The notes under the pieces were generated by a model. It searched no databases and was not told the origin of the DNA. It worked only from the letters and a program-made list of their open reading frames with translations. Of a DNA stretch of 64,000 nt, positions 8,299 through 17,902 are shown one piece after another (within the stretch, counting starts at the first letter, position 1; the number at the start of each line of letters is the position of its first letter). The stretch covers positions 1 through 64,000 of the forward strand of contig NZ_QTQI01000018.1 of the NCBI RefSeq assembly GCF_003853705.1. Reading direction: 5' to 3'. The position numbers and the translations under genes are program-made. The DNA is from Burkholderia sp. Bp8992. Lineage in GTDB: Bacteria; Pseudomonadota; Gammaproteobacteria; Burkholderiales; Burkholderiaceae.

Positions 8299-9216
8299 AT
8301 GGTGGCCAGGATGCTGATCGACGATTTCCCGGCGCTCGATACCTTCGCGAGGATCGTGGCGGCCGGCAGTCTGTCGGCGGCGGCGCGCGAACTCGACCTG
8401 TCGTTGTCAGTCGTCAGCAAGCGGCTCGCGCACCTGGAGTCGCGGCTCGGCGTCCGCCTGCTGCACCGGACGACACGACAGCAAACGCTGACCGATGACG
8501 GCGCGCAGTTTCACGCGCAGGTGCTGCGCATCCTGGAGGAGGTTGACCGCGCCGAAACGCTGATGCGCGATCGTCGCGGCACGGTCAGCGGTGTACTGCG
8601 CGTGACGGCGCCCGGCGAGCTCGGCCGCTTGCGGATCGCGCCGCTCGTGGCGGCATTTCAGCAGCGACATCCGCAATTGACCGTGCAACTGGTGCTGACC
8701 GATACCGTCGTCGATCTGCTCGCAGCCGACATTGACGTCGCCGTGCGGATCGGCAATCTTGCCGATTCGACGATGATCGCGCGCGAGCTGGCGCCGAATC
8801 ATCGCGTGCTGTGTGCGTCGCCGGGCTATCTGGCGGCGCACGGGCTGCCGGTCCATCCGGCCGAACTCCGTGCGCATCGATGCATCGTGATGGGCGACCA
8901 GCCGCGTGCCGAATGGCGGTTCGATGGCGCTCAAGGCGGCGTGGCGGTCGAGGTGACGGCCGCGCTGCTGACGAACGACGGCGGCGCGGCGCGCACGCTG
9001 GCGCTCGAGGGCGCGGGCATTGCGTTGAAGTCGATCTGGGATGTCGACGCCGATCTCGATGCCGGTCGGCTCGTGCGCGTGCTGCCGGCGTTCGCGGCGT
9101 CCGCGGCACCGCTGCATGCCGTCTATCCCGGCGGCCGTCACGTGCCGTTGCGCGTGCGGACATTCGTCGATTTCCTGCGCGAGCAATTGCGGGGCGCCTG
9201 GCGCCGCAACGATTGA
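8299..9216 (+). CDS. LysR family transcriptional regulator (CrgA/PtxR-like subgroup)
   Basis: The protein has 305 residues from ATG 8299. The helix-turn-helix is at the N-terminus (LSAAARELDLSLSVVSKRLA then HLESRLGVRLLHRTTRQQTL). The effector domain has the LRVTAPGELGRLRIAPLVAAF block typical of the large gammaproteobacterial-style aromatic/aldehyde subgroup. ATG 8311 is an in-frame alternative. It is divergent from the SnoaL-deacetylase-SDR operon across about 126 bases and most likely controls it. Confidence 0.87.
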   Translation: MVARMLIDDFPALDTFARIVAAGSLSAAARELDLSLSVVSKRLAHLESRLGVRLLHRTTRQQTLTDDGAQFHAQVLRILEEVDRAETLMRDRRGTVSGVLRVTAPGELGRLRIAPLVAAFQQRHPQLTVQLVLTDTVVDLLAADIDVAVRIGNLADSTMIARELAPNHRVLCASPGYLAAHGLPVHPAELRAHRCIVMGDQPRAEWRFDGAQGGVAVEVTAALLTNDGGAARTLALEGAGIALKSIWDVDADLDAGRLVRVLPAFAASAAPLHAVYPGGRHVPLRVRTFVDFLREQLRGAWRRND

Positions 9217-9332
9217 ATCCGCCTCGGGAGATGGGCCGGCCGCGTGGCGCCTCGTCGTTGCGAAGCGGTTTACAATCGTTTGCATCGGGCGTCGCAAGCG
9301 TTGCCCCGCGCGTCGCCCCCGTTCTCCACAGG

Positions 9333-10238
9333 ATGCCAACGATGCCAACGACCCCAGCGAATCCTCCGGTTCCCCGCCAGCGGCGCGTGCAGTGTGCGAG
9401 CGCGGCCGGCCTTCACCGTGTTGCCTATACCGAGTGGGGCGATCCCGCCAACCCGCGCGTGCTCGTCTGCGTGCACGGCCTGACCCGCTCGGGGCGCGAT
9501 TTCGACCGGCTGGCCGCCGCGCTGTCCGATACGTATCGCGTCGTGTGCCCCGACATCGTCGGGCGCGGCCGGTCGGATCGGCTGGCCGACCCGCGGCTCT
9601 ATGCGATTCCGCAGTACGTGGCCGACATGGTGACGCTGATTGCGCGGCTCGACGTCGAATCGGTCGACTGGTTCGGCACGTCGATGGGCGGCCTGATCGG
9701 CATGGCGCTCGCGGGGCTGCCCGGTTCGCCGCTGCGCCGGATGATCGTCAACGACGTCGGTCCGCGCATCGAGCCCGATTCGCTCACGCGCATCGGCGAA
9801 TACCTCGGCGTGCAGCCGCGCTTTGCGACCGAGCAGGAGGGGATCGACTATCTGACGTCGCTGTCGCTGCCGTTCGGTGCGCTGACTGCGGACGAATGGC
9901 GCGAGATCAACGGGCCGCTGCTGCACGAGCTGCCCGAGGGTGGCTGGACGATGCGCTACGATCCGCGCATCGCCGAGCCGTTCAAGGCGACGACGCCCGA
10001 ACTGGCCGCGCTCGGCGAGGCCGCGCTGTGGCATGCGATCGAGACGACGGATGCGTCGCTGCTCGTCGTGCGCGGCGAGACGTCCGACCTGCTGTCGCGC
10101 GAGACGGTGGCCGACATGGTGCGTCGCGGCCGGCATGTGACGCACGCCGAGATTCCGGGTGCGGGCCACGCGCCGGCGTTCATCAGCGCCGACCAGATTG
10201 CGCTTGCACGGCGGTTTTTCGTCGAAGGCGACGCATAA
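9333..10238 (+). CDS. Alpha/beta hydrolase
   Basis: This 301-residue protein has the oxyanion HG motif in VCVHGLTRSGRDFDRLA and the nucleophile elbow in WFGTSMGGLIGMAL (GxSxG with Ser). The acid is in a region such as LLVVRGETSDLL, and the catalytic His is in GAGHAPAF near the end. The fold is secure and the substrate is not. ATG 9342 is an alternative start. The gene stands alone between the LysR gene and the RidA gene, the latter beginning 80 bases later on the same strand. Confidence 0.85.
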   Translation: MPTMPTTPANPPVPRQRRVQCASAAGLHRVAYTEWGDPANPRVLVCVHGLTRSGRDFDRLAAALSDTYRVVCPDIVGRGRSDRLADPRLYAIPQYVADMVTLIARLDVESVDWFGTSMGGLIGMALAGLPGSPLRRMIVNDVGPRIEPDSLTRIGEYLGVQPRFATEQEGIDYLTSLSLPFGALTADEWREINGPLLHELPEGGWTMRYDPRIAEPFKATTPELAALGEAALWHAIETTDASLLVVRGETSDLLSRETVADMVRRGRHVTHAEIPGAGHAPAFISADQIALARRFFVEGDA

Positions 10239-10318
10239 ACGCGTCATAATATGCGGTTCGGCGGCACGCGGGCCATGCCGCCGCCCGATTCACTATCCAC
10301 TCACGACCGGAACATTCC

Positions 10319-10672
10319 ATGGCAGTCATTCGTCACCACGTCGGAGCCCGTCTCTCCGAAACCGCGATCCACAACGGTACCGTGTATCTGGCCGGCCAGA
10401 TCGCCGAAGACACCACGCAGGACATCAGGGGCCAGACGCGCGAAGTGCTCGGCCACATCGACCGCCTGCTCGCCGAAGCGAACAGCGACAAGGCACATCT
10501 GCTGTCGGTGCAGATCTACATCTCGGATCTGGCGAACTTCGACGGCATGAATGCGGAGTGGGACGCATGGGTCGCGCACGGCAACACGCCGCCGCGCGCC
10601 ACCGTCGAGGCGAAGCTCGCGGATCCCGCGCTGCTCGTCGAGATCGTGGTCGTCGCCGCACAGCGGAGCTGA
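10319..10672 (+). CDS. RidA family protein (reactive enamine/imine deaminase-like)
   Basis: This 117-residue protein has the YjgF/YER057c/UK114 fold: YLAGQIAEDTTQDIRGQTRE, LLSVQIYISDLANFDGMNAE and the terminal PPRATVEAKLADPALLVEIV. The Arg in PPRATVE is the position that binds the substrate carboxylate in active RidA proteins. RidA hydrolyses reactive 2-aminoacrylate-type enamines made by PLP enzymes. It is 39 bases upstream of relA and may be cotranscribed with it. Confidence 0.88.
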   Translation: MAVIRHHVGARLSETAIHNGTVYLAGQIAEDTTQDIRGQTREVLGHIDRLLAEANSDKAHLLSVQIYISDLANFDGMNAEWDAWVAHGNTPPRATVEAKLADPALLVEIVVVAAQRS

Positions 10673-10711
10673 GCGTTATCCGACGATGACCGCATTCCGC
10701 CAGGCCGTGCA

Positions 10712-12946
10712 ATGACCGAGTCCGTTTCCGCTTCCCCCGTCGCGGCACCGTCGTTCGACGACGTACTGGCGTTCGTGCGCGAACGGGCCGGCGACGCACG
10801 CCTGTCGTCGGGCGAGTTGCTCGCCGATCACTCGGCCGGCACGGCGGCGATCATGCGCACGCTGAACGTCGACCCGTCCGCGATGCAGGCCGCGGCGCTG
10901 TTCGTGCTGACGCCGCACCTGAGCGACCCCGAGCGCGAGCTCACCGAGCGTTTCGGCGAAGAGGTGGCGCGGCTCGTGTCCGACGTGCGCAAGCTGTTGC
11001 GGCTAGGCACCGTCAGCCTGCGCGCCGCGCAGAACGCCAGGCCCGACACGGGGCGCGACGCGGCGGAAGAGCGGCGCACGCAGATCGAAGCGCTGCGCAA
11101 GATGCTGCTCGCGTTCGCGCAGGACATCCGCGTCGTGCTGATCCGGCTCGCATCGCGGTTGCAGTCGCTGCGCTATTACGCGGCCGCGAAGATCGAGCCG
11201 CCGCCCGACGTCGCGCGCGAGACGCTCGAGATCTATGCGCCGCTCGCGAACCGTCTCGGTATCTGGCAACTGAAGTGGGAGCTCGAGGATCTCGCGTTCC
11301 GCTTCGAGGATCCCGTCACCTACAAGCGGATCGCGAAGCTGCTCGACGAGAAGCGCATCGAGCGCGAGGCGTACGTCACGCAGGCGATCGAGCGGCTGCA
11401 GCACGAGCTCGCGGAAGCGAGCATCCAGGCCGACGTGAGCGGCCGGCCGAAACATATCTACAGCATCTGGCGCAAGATGCGCGGCAAGGAGCTCGATTTC
11501 TCCGAGCTGTACGACGTGCGCGCGTTTCGCGTGATCGTGCCGGACATCAAGGATTGCTACGCGGTGCTCGGCATCGTGCATCACCTGTGGCAGCCGGTGC
11601 CGAAGGAATTCGACGACTACATCTCGCGGCCGAAGCCGAACGGCTACAAGTCGCTGCATACGGTCGTGATCGGCGACGACGGCCGCGCGTTCGAGGTGCA
11701 GATCCGCACGCAGGAGATGCACCGCTTCGCCGAGTACGGCGTGGCCGCGCACTGGCGCTACAAGGAGGCCGGTGCGCGCGGCTATGGCGGCCAGTTCTCG
11801 GCGAGCGACAAGTACGACGAGAAGATCGCGTGGCTGCGCCAGTTGCTGGCGTGGAAGGACGACGTCGAGGACGGCACCGAGGTGTCGGGCGACCAGGCGT
11901 GGGCGCAATTGCGCGAGACGTCCCTCGACGACGACCATATCTACGTGCTGACGCCGCAGGCGCGCGTGATCGCGTTGCCGCAGGGCGCGACGCCGGTGGA
12001 TTTCGCGTATCACCTGCACAGCGAGCTCGGCCATCGCTGCCGCGGCGCGCGCGTCGACGGCGTGATGGTCCCGCTGAACACGTCGCTCGCGAACGGCCAG
12101 ACGGTCGAGATCGTCGCGGTGAAGGAGGGCGGGCCGTCGCGCGACTGGCTGAACCTGCAGCTCGGCTACCTGAAGAGCCCGCGCGCGCGGCAGAAGGTGC
12201 GTGCCTGGTTCAACTCGATCGAGCAGGAAGAAAACATCGCGCATGGCCGGGCGCTCGTCGAGAAGACGCTGCAGCGCGAAGGCAAGACGTCGGTCAGCCT
12301 GGACAACCTCGCCGCGAAGCTCGGCTTCAAGTCGCCCGAGGAACTGTTCTCGGTCGTCGGCAAGGAAGAGTTCAGCCTGCGCAATGTCGAGCACGCGCTG
12401 TCCGATGCGCCGCCGCCGGAGCCGGCGCCCGAGGCGCCCGCCGATTTCGAAAAGCGCAGCAGCGGCGCGAGCGTCGCGCACGGCGCGTCGACCGGCGTGC
12501 TGGTGGTGGGCGTCGATGCGCTGCTGACCCAGCTGGCGCGGTGCTGCCGTCCGGCGCCGCCCGATCCGATCAGCGGGTTCGTCACGCGCGGCAAGGGCAT
12601 GTCGATCCACCGCACCGATTGCCCGACGTTCCGCCGGATGGTCGAGCGCGCACCGGAGCGCGTGCTGCAGACGACCTGGTCGGCCGACGTGCTGGGCGGG
12701 CGCGGCGCGTCCGTCTATCCGGTCGACCTGATGATCGAGGCGAGCGACCGGCAAGGGTTGCTGCGCGACATCTCCGAAGTGTTCGCCCGCGAGAAGATCA
12801 ACGTGGTGGGCGTGAAGACGCAGAGTCGCCGCAATGCGGCGTTCATGCAGTTCACGGTCGAGGTATCGAACTCGGCGCAGGTGCAGCGCGCGTGCACGCT
12901 GCTCGGCGAGGTGCAGGGCGTCGTGCGGGCAGGGCGGAAGACGTGA
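10712..12946 (+). CDS. relA: GTP pyrophosphokinase RelA, synthetase-only
   Basis: This 744-residue long RSH protein has a degenerate HD region (about residues 20-190) where the His-Asp metal motif is absent (LFVLTPHL where a hydrolase has an HD). The synthetase domain follows (RPKHIYSIWRKMRGK, PKPNGYKSLHTVV), then a TGS domain (DHIYVLTPQARVIALPQGAT), a helical/zinc-finger part with ARCCRPAPPDPI, and a C-terminal ACT domain. The synthetase carries EFDD at residues 299-302, the acidic EXDD form known from monofunctional RelA rather than the RXKD of bifunctional SpoT. It makes (p)ppGpp from GTP/GDP and ATP on starved ribosomes. A separate SpoT must exist elsewhere. Confidence 0.93.
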   Translation: MTESVSASPVAAPSFDDVLAFVRERAGDARLSSGELLADHSAGTAAIMRTLNVDPSAMQAAALFVLTPHLSDPERELTERFGEEVARLVSDVRKLLRLGTVSLRAAQNARPDTGRDAAEERRTQIEALRKMLLAFAQDIRVVLIRLASRLQSLRYYAAAKIEPPPDVARETLEIYAPLANRLGIWQLKWELEDLAFRFEDPVTYKRIAKLLDEKRIEREAYVTQAIERLQHELAEASIQADVSGRPKHIYSIWRKMRGKELDFSELYDVRAFRVIVPDIKDCYAVLGIVHHLWQPVPKEFDDYISRPKPNGYKSLHTVVIGDDGRAFEVQIRTQEMHRFAEYGVAAHWRYKEAGARGYGGQFSASDKYDEKIAWLRQLLAWKDDVEDGTEVSGDQAWAQLRETSLDDDHIYVLTPQARVIALPQGATPVDFAYHLHSELGHRCRGARVDGVMVPLNTSLANGQTVEIVAVKEGGPSRDWLNLQLGYLKSPRARQKVRAWFNSIEQEENIAHGRALVEKTLQREGKTSVSLDNLAAKLGFKSPEELFSVVGKEEFSLRNVEHALSDAPPPEPAPEAPADFEKRSSGASVAHGASTGVLVVGVDALLTQLARCCRPAPPDPISGFVTRGKGMSIHRTDCPTFRRMVERAPERVLQTTWSADVLGGRGASVYPVDLMIEASDRQGLLRDISEVFAREKINVVGVKTQSRRNAAFMQFTVEVSNSAQVQRACTLLGEVQGVVRAGRKT

Positions 12947-12992
12947 TGTGGGGTTGGAACACCGTTATTTTGCTGCGACCGCATAAAAACAC

Positions 12993-13021
12993 TTGCCAAG
13001 CCCGTAACGGCTCCATATAAT
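12993..13021 (+). promoter_or_regulatory. Sigma-70 promoter of tRNA-Val
   Basis: TTGCCA at 12993-12998 and TATAAT at 13016-13021 are separated by 17 bases. The predicted start is about six bases upstream of the mature tRNA 5' end. Confidence 0.75.
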
Positions 13022-13033
13022 CTTAGCTTCTCT

Positions 13034-13110
13034 AGGCTCGTAGCTCAGCTGGTTAGAGCACCACCTTGACATGGTGGGGGTCGTTGGTTCGAGTCCAATC
13101 GAGCCTACCA
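13034..13110 (+). tRNA. tRNA-Val (anticodon GAC)
   Basis: This 77-base cloverleaf has acceptor stem AGGCTCG / CGAGCCT and an encoded ACCA end. The D-arm is TAGCTCAGCTGGTTAGAGCA, the anticodon stem CCACC / GGTGG with loop TTGACAT (anticodon GAC), and the T-arm contains GGTTCGAGTCC. It reads GUC/GUU valine codons. It is a single tRNA gene between relA and thrS. Confidence 0.97.
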
Positions 13111-13270
13111 ACGAATTGAGAATGCCCGGTCTCCGGGTGTTCGATGCAGTAAAGAACTCAACGCGAACAAGGCGAATACGGTTATGACACCGCGAACGTT
13201 GACCGAAACTACTTCGGAGCGACGCTAGTCGAGGAACGTTTTCGCCCTTTCAGTTTGAGTGAAGTATCGA

Positions 13271-13305
13271 ATGCGGCCCCTCGAAAGCGGGGCCGCATTT
13301 TTTTT
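13271..13305 (+). terminator. Intrinsic terminator between tRNA-Val and thrS
   Basis: The stem ATGCGGCCCC / GGGGCCGCAT (13271-13280 with 13289-13298) has an 8-base loop and is followed by a run of seven to eight T. It ends the tRNA transcript about 165 bases after the mature 3' end, or acts as an attenuator in the thrS leader. The 13111-13270 stretch between contains no gene I can support. Confidence 0.85.
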
Positions 13306-13383
13306 GTCGCGAAATTTCTGCGCGTGATTTTTTGATCGCGCGTACCTGGTCTGCCGCCCACTGTCGGCATCACGGAGAATGCT

Positions 13384-15291
13384 ATGGTTTCGATACGCTT
13401 GCCTGACGGCTCAGTTCGACAATACGAGCATCCGGTGACAGTTGCCGAGGTTGCAGCCTCGATCGGTCCCGGCCTTGCGAAGGCTGCGCTTGGTGGCAAG
13501 CTCGATGGCGAGCTCGTTGACACGTCCACGGTGATCGACCGCGACGCGTCGCTCGCGATCATCACGGACAAGGATGCCGACGGTCTCGACATCATCCGTC
13601 ACTCGACCGCGCACTTGCTCGCGTATGCGGTGAAGGATCTGTACCCGGACGCGCAGGTGACGATCGGCCCGGTGATCGACAACGGCTTCTATTACGACTT
13701 CTCGTACAACCGTCCATTTACGCCGGAAGATCTGGAAAAGATCGAAAAGCGCATGCAGGAGCTCGCGAAGAAGGACGAGCCCGTGACGCGTCGCGTCGTG
13801 TCGCGCGACGAGGCGGCCGGTTACTTCCGCAGCATCGGTGAGAAGTACAAGGCCGAGATCATCGAATCGATTCCGCAAAGCGACGAAATCAAGCTGTACT
13901 CGCACGGCGGCTTCACCGATCTGTGTCGCGGCCCGCACGTGCCGTCCACCGGCAAGATGAAGGTCTTCAAGCTGATGAAGGTCGCGGGCGCGTACTGGCG
14001 CGGCGATTCGAAGAACGAGCAGCTGCAGCGCATCTACGGTACGGCCTGGACGAAGAAGGAAGACCAGGATCAATACCTGCACATGCTCGAGGAAGCGGAA
14101 AAGCGCGACCACCGCAAGCTGGGCAAGCAGCTCGACCTGTTCCACATGCAGGAAGAGTCGCCGGGCATGGTGTTCTGGCATCCGAAGGGCTGGGCGCTGT
14201 GGCAGCAGGTCGAGCAGTACATGCGCCGCCGCGTGAACGACGCCGGCTACCTCGAGATCAAGACGCCGATGATCATGGACCGCTCGCTGTGGGAGGCGTC
14301 GGGCCACTGGCAGAACTACCGCGAGAACATGTTCACGACGGAGTCGGAGAAGCGCGACTACGCGATCAAGCCGATGAACTGCCCGGGCCACGTCCAGGTG
14401 TTCAAGCACGGCCTGCGTTCGTACCGCGACCTGCCGCTGCGTTACGCGGAATTCGGTTCGTGCCACCGCAACGAGGCGTCGGGCGCGCTGCACGGCCTGA
14501 TGCGCGTGCGCGGCTTCGTGCAGGACGATGCGCACATCTTCTGTACGGAAGACCAGTTCATCTCGGAATCGATCGCGTTCAACACGCTGGCCATGAGCGT
14601 GTACAAGGATTTCGGTTTCGATCACATCGACATCAAGCTGTCGTTGCGCCCCGAGCAGCGCGCGGGCACGGACGAGACGTGGGATCGCGCCGAGCAGGGC
14701 CTGCGCGACGCGCTGACGGCCTGCGGCCTCACGTGGGAAGAGCTGCCGGGCGAGGGCGCGTTCTACGGCCCGAAGATCGAGTACCACATCAAGGATGCGC
14801 TCGGCCGCTCGTGGCAGTGCGGCACGCTGCAGCTCGACATGGTACTGCCGGAGCGCCTCGGCGCCGAGTACGTGGCGGAAGACAACAGCCGCCGCCGGCC
14901 GGTGATGCTGCACCGCGCAATCGTCGGTTCGATGGAGCGATTCCTCGGCATTTTGATCGAGCACCATGCTGGTGCAATGCCCGTCTGGCTCGCGCCGTTC
15001 CAGGCAATTGTGCTGAATATCGCCGAAAGTCAGGCCGAATATGCGCACTCTCTGGCCCAAACGTTGCAAAAACAAGGGGTTAGAGTGGCGGCCGATTTGC
15101 GCAACGAGAAGATTAGCTATAAAATACGCGAGCACACGCTGGAAAAGGTGCCTTATCTCCTCGTCGTGGGCGATAAGGAGCGTGATGCGCAAACGGTAGC
15201 CGTGCGTGCCCGTGGCGGCGTCGACCTTGGCGTAATGCCGGTCGAAGCCTTCGTTGAGCGTCTGCAGGAAGACCTGCGCTCGTTCAAGTAA
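13384..15291 (+). CDS. thrS: Threonyl-tRNA synthetase
   Basis: This 635-residue class II aminoacyl-tRNA synthetase starts with a TGS domain ([20 protein letters not shown]). The HxxxH editing-domain motif follows ([15 protein letters not shown]). The catalytic core contains [15 protein letters not shown] (zinc and active-site Cys), [20 protein letters not shown] (motif 2) and the anticodon-binding domain at the C-terminus. It charges tRNA-Thr and clears mischarged Ser-tRNA-Thr. ATG 13384 follows GGAG. It leads the thrS-infC-rpmI-rplT-pheST-ihfA block. Confidence 0.97.
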   Translation: MVSIRLPDGSVRQYEHPVTVAEVAASIGPGLAKAALGGKLDGELVDTSTVIDRDASLAIITDKDADGLDIIRHSTAHLLAYAVKDLYPDAQVTIGPVIDNGFYYDFSYNRPFTPEDLEKIEKRMQELAKKDEPVTRRVVSRDEAAGYFRSIGEKYKAEIIESIPQSDEIKLYSHGGFTDLCRGPHVPSTGKMKVFKLMKVAGAYWRGDSKNEQLQRIYGTAWTKKEDQDQYLHMLEEAEKRDHRKLGKQLDLFHMQEESPGMVFWHPKGWALWQQVEQYMRRRVNDAGYLEIKTPMIMDRSLWEASGHWQNYRENMFTTESEKRDYAIKPMNCPGHVQVFKHGLRSYRDLPLRYAEFGSCHRNEASGALHGLMRVRGFVQDDAHIFCTEDQFISESIAFNTLAMSVYKDFGFDHIDIKLSLRPEQRAGTDETWDRAEQGLRDALTACGLTWEELPGEGAFYGPKIEYHIKDALGRSWQCGTLQLDMVLPERLGAEYVAEDNSRRRPVMLHRAIVGSMERFLGILIEHHAGAMPVWLAPFQAIVLNIAESQAEYAHSLAQTLQKQGVRVAADLRNEKISYKIREHTLEKVPYLLVVGDKERDAQTVAVRARGGVDLGVMPVEAFVERLQEDLRSFK

Positions 15292-15340
15292 CCGCCCTGG
15301 CAGCGCGGCTCGTTTTTTTAATTTTTAGAGGAAACGTAAC

Positions 15341-15865
15341 ATCGCTACTGATAAGTCGTCGCACCGCATCAACGGTGAAATCACTGCGCCGGAAGTGCGT
15401 CTGGTCGGGATCGAGAACGAACCGCTCGGTATCGTAAAACTCGCTGATGCTTTCCGTAAATCGGAAGAACTGGATGTTGACCTGGTGGAAATCGCGCCGC
15501 AAGCGGTTCCCCCGGTTTGCCGTCTGATGGATTACGGCAAGTTCAAGTACCAGGAATCGAAGAAGCAGCACGAAGCGAAGCTGAAGCAGAAGGTCATCCA
15601 GGTCAAGGAAGTCAAGTTCCGCCCGGGTACCGATGACGGTGACTACAACGTCAAGCTCCGCAATCTCGTGCGCTTCCTCGAAGAAGGCGACAAGACGAAG
15701 ATCACGTTGCGTTTCCGCGGCCGTGAAATGGCTCACCAGGAAATCGGTATGCGGATGCTCGAGCGTCTGCGCACGGATCTCGAGGAAGTCGGCCAGGTCG
15801 AGCAGATGCCGAAGATGGAAGGGCGCCAGATGATCATGGTGCTCTCGCCGAAGAAAAAGAAGTAA
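15341..15865 (+). CDS. infC: Translation initiation factor IF-3 with AUC start codon
   Basis: The protein has 174 residues when begun at ATC 15341 ([23 protein letters not shown]). An in-frame TAG lies at 15326-15328, and no ATG, GTG or TTG occurs before GTG 15395, which would remove the first 18 residues of the conserved IF3 N-domain. GAGGAAA at 15328-15334 is well placed, six bases from ATC. A rare start codon is characteristic of infC: IF3 rejects non-AUG starts, giving negative autoregulation (AUU in E. coli). The rest is a standard IF3 with N-domain ([20 protein letters not shown]), linker and C-domain ending LSPKKKK. Confidence 0.95.
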   Translation: MATDKSSHRINGEITAPEVRLVGIENEPLGIVKLADAFRKSEELDVDLVEIAPQAVPPVCRLMDYGKFKYQESKKQHEAKLKQKVIQVKEVKFRPGTDDGDYNVKLRNLVRFLEEGDKTKITLRFRGREMAHQEIGMRMLERLRTDLEEVGQVEQMPKMEGRQMIMVLSPKKKK

Positions 15866-16055
15866 CGGGCCCGCGCGCTTCGCGTGCTGGTTCGACAGTG
15901 GTTCGGCGCGTTGCCCGGTCAGGGCGGCGTGCCAACGATGACGGCGGCTGCGCAAGCGGGTCGCCGTACACAAGTGGACTGGGTTTCGAAGGGCGGGTCA
16001 AGGGCGCAAGCCAACCGCACACCCATCGCCATCTAATAAACTGGAGTTGTTCGTC
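15866..16055 (+). promoter_or_regulatory. infC-rpmI intergenic leader, possible r-protein autoregulatory region
   Basis: This 190-base spacer is long for this otherwise tight operon. In E. coli and Bacillus the rpmI leader carries the L20 autoregulatory structure. I see GC-rich segments able to pair but cannot assign the known pseudoknot by eye. It has no ORF I would support. CTGGAG at 16041-16046 is the rpmI ribosome site. Confidence 0.3.
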
Positions 16056-16253
16056 ATGCCTAAGATGAAGACCAAGAAGAGCGCTGCAAAGCGCTTCGTG
16101 GTGCGTCCGGGCGGTACCGTCAAGCGCGGTCAAGCCTTCAAGCGTCACATCCTGACCAAGAAAACCACGAAGAACAAGCGTCACCTGCGCGGCGCAACGG
16201 CAGTTCATGATTCCGATCTGAACTCCGTCCGCGCGATGCTGCCGTTCGCGTAA
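16056..16253 (+). CDS. rpmI: 50S ribosomal protein L35
   Basis: This 65-residue, very basic protein begins [20 protein letters not shown], an unmistakable L35 N-terminus, and ends in [13 protein letters not shown] 16056 is preferred to the upstream in-frame TTG because L35 begins at MPKMKTK. It lies 30 bases before rplT. Confidence 0.97.
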
Positions 16254-16283
16254 CCCCTCAACTGATACTCTAAGGAGAGAAAC

Positions 16284-16643
16284 ATGCCTCGAGTCAAACG
16301 TGGGGTAACCGCACGGGCCCGCCACAAGAAGATCATCAACCTGGCCAAGGGTTATCGCGGCCGCCGCAATAACGTCTACCGCATCGCCAAGCAGGCGGTG
16401 ATGCGCGCTGGTCAGTACGCGTACCGCGACCGCCGCAACAAGAAGCGTGTGTTCCGCGCACTGTGGATCACGCGTATCAACGCGGCAGTTCGCCAGCACG
16501 ACATGACCTACAGCGTGTTCATCAACGGCCTGAAGAAGGCGTCGATCGAACTCGACCGCAAGGTCCTGGCCGACATGGCGGTGTTCGACAAGGCTGCTTT
16601 TGCTGCGATCGTCAAGCAGGTGAAAGCCGCCGTTGCAGCCTAA
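16284..16643 (+). CDS. rplT: 50S ribosomal protein L20
   Basis: The protein has 119 residues starting [20 protein letters not shown] with the following [20 protein letters not shown], the basic RNA-binding N-terminal arm of L20. L20 is an early 50S assembly protein and the translational repressor of its own operon in several bacteria. The ribosome site AAGGAGAG precedes ATG. A terminator-type hairpin follows about 70 bases downstream. Confidence 0.97.
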
Positions 16644-16711
16644 TTGCAAAATTAGCACTGCGTGGTTAGTTGCAGCGATGTTCCGGTAGTCTCGGCCGCT
16701 GCAGCGAAAAC

Positions 16712-16736
16712 GGGGCTCTTCCGAGCCCCTTTTTTG
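16712..16736 (+). terminator. Terminator or attenuator between rplT and pheS
   Basis: GGGGCTC / GAGCCCC (16712-16718 with 16723-16729) with loop TTCC is followed by six T. It ends the ribosomal-protein transcript and may work as an attenuator for pheST. Unlike E. coli, I see no Phe-rich leader peptide before it, only ATG TTC CGG TAG at 16678. Confidence 0.85.
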
Positions 16737-16792
16737 TTTGGCCGGGCGATTTTGCTCGCCGAAAACGAATGACGTTGGAAATGATGGGATCT

Positions 16793-17806
16793 ATGGATCT
16801 GGACCAGATTGTCGCCGACGCGCAGCAGTCCTTCGAACAGGCTGCCGACATCACCACGCTCGAAAACGAGAAAGCACGGTTTCTCGGCAAGTCGGGTGCG
16901 CTGACCGAGTTGCTGAAGGGCCTCGGCAAGCTCGATCCCGAAACACGCAAGACCGAAGGCGCACGCATCAACGTCGTGAAGCAGCAGGTTGAAGCCGCGC
17001 TGACCGCCCGTCGCCAGGCACTGGCCGACGCGCTGCTGAATCAGCGCCTCACTGCCGAAGCGATCGACGTCACGTTGCCGGGCCGCGGCGCCGGTGCAGG
17101 CAGCCTGCACCCCGTGATGCGCACGTGGGAGCGGGTCGAACAGATTTTCGGCTCGATCGGTTTCGATGTGGCCGACGGCCCCGAAATCGAGACCGACTGG
17201 TACAACTTCACGTCGCTGAACAGCCCGGAGAACCATCCGGCGCGTTCGATGCAGGACACCTTCTACGTCGAAGGCAAGGATGCCGACGGCCGCCAGTTGC
17301 TGCTGCGCACGCACACGAGCCCGATGCAGGTGCGTTATGCGCGCATGAACCGTCCGCCGATCAAGGTGATCGCGCCGGGCCGCACGTATCGCGTCGACAG
17401 CGATGCGACCCACTCGCCGATGTTCAATCAGGTCGAGGGGCTGTGGATCGACGAAAACATCAGCTTCGCCGACCTCAAGGGCGTCTATACCGACTTCCTG
17501 AAAAAATTCTTCGAGCGCGACGACATCCTCGTGCGCTTCCGTCCGTCGTATTTCCCGTTCACGGAACCGTCGGCCGAGATCGACATGATGTTCGAGCAAG
17601 GCAAGAACGCCGGCAAGTGGCTCGAGATTTCCGGTTCGGGGCAGGTGCATCCGACCGTGATTCGCAACATGGGCCTCGATCCCGAGCGCTACATCGGCTT
17701 CGCGTTCGGCAGCGGCCTCGAGCGCCTGACGATGTTGCGCTACGGCGTCCAGGATCTCCGGCTGTTCTTCGAGAACGACCTGCGTTTCCTGCGCCAGTTC
17801 GCATAA
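16793..17806 (+). CDS. pheS: Phenylalanyl-tRNA synthetase alpha subunit
   Basis: The protein has 337 residues from ATG 16793 ([12 protein letters not shown]). The N-terminal coiled coil binds tRNA. The class II catalytic core contains [49 protein letters not shown] (motif 2) and [15 protein letters not shown] (motif 3). With PheT it forms the alpha2beta2 enzyme charging tRNA-Phe. In-frame ATGs at 16769, 16781 and 16784 are alternatives; 16793 matches the family start. Confidence 0.96.
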   Translation: MDLDQIVADAQQSFEQAADITTLENEKARFLGKSGALTELLKGLGKLDPETRKTEGARINVVKQQVEAALTARRQALADALLNQRLTAEAIDVTLPGRGAGAGSLHPVMRTWERVEQIFGSIGFDVADGPEIETDWYNFTSLNSPENHPARSMQDTFYVEGKDADGRQLLLRTHTSPMQVRYARMNRPPIKVIAPGRTYRVDSDATHSPMFNQVEGLWIDENISFADLKGVYTDFLKKFFERDDILVRFRPSYFPFTEPSAEIDMMFEQGKNAGKWLEISGSGQVHPTVIRNMGLDPERYIGFAFGSGLERLTMLRYGVQDLRLFFENDLRFLRQFA

Positions 17807-17902
17807 CGCCGCTCGCCGCGCCGACCTGTGCCCGCGCACGCCCCGACGGACGTTTCCGAGGGGCCCGGGCGTCGATCTAACCTGTTTCGAACGTAGACAT
17901 CC

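Noticed and set aside
15395-15865. GTG 15395 as the infC start
   Set aside because: It would delete 18 conserved residues of the IF3 N-domain, while ATC 15341 has a good ribosome site and matches the family.
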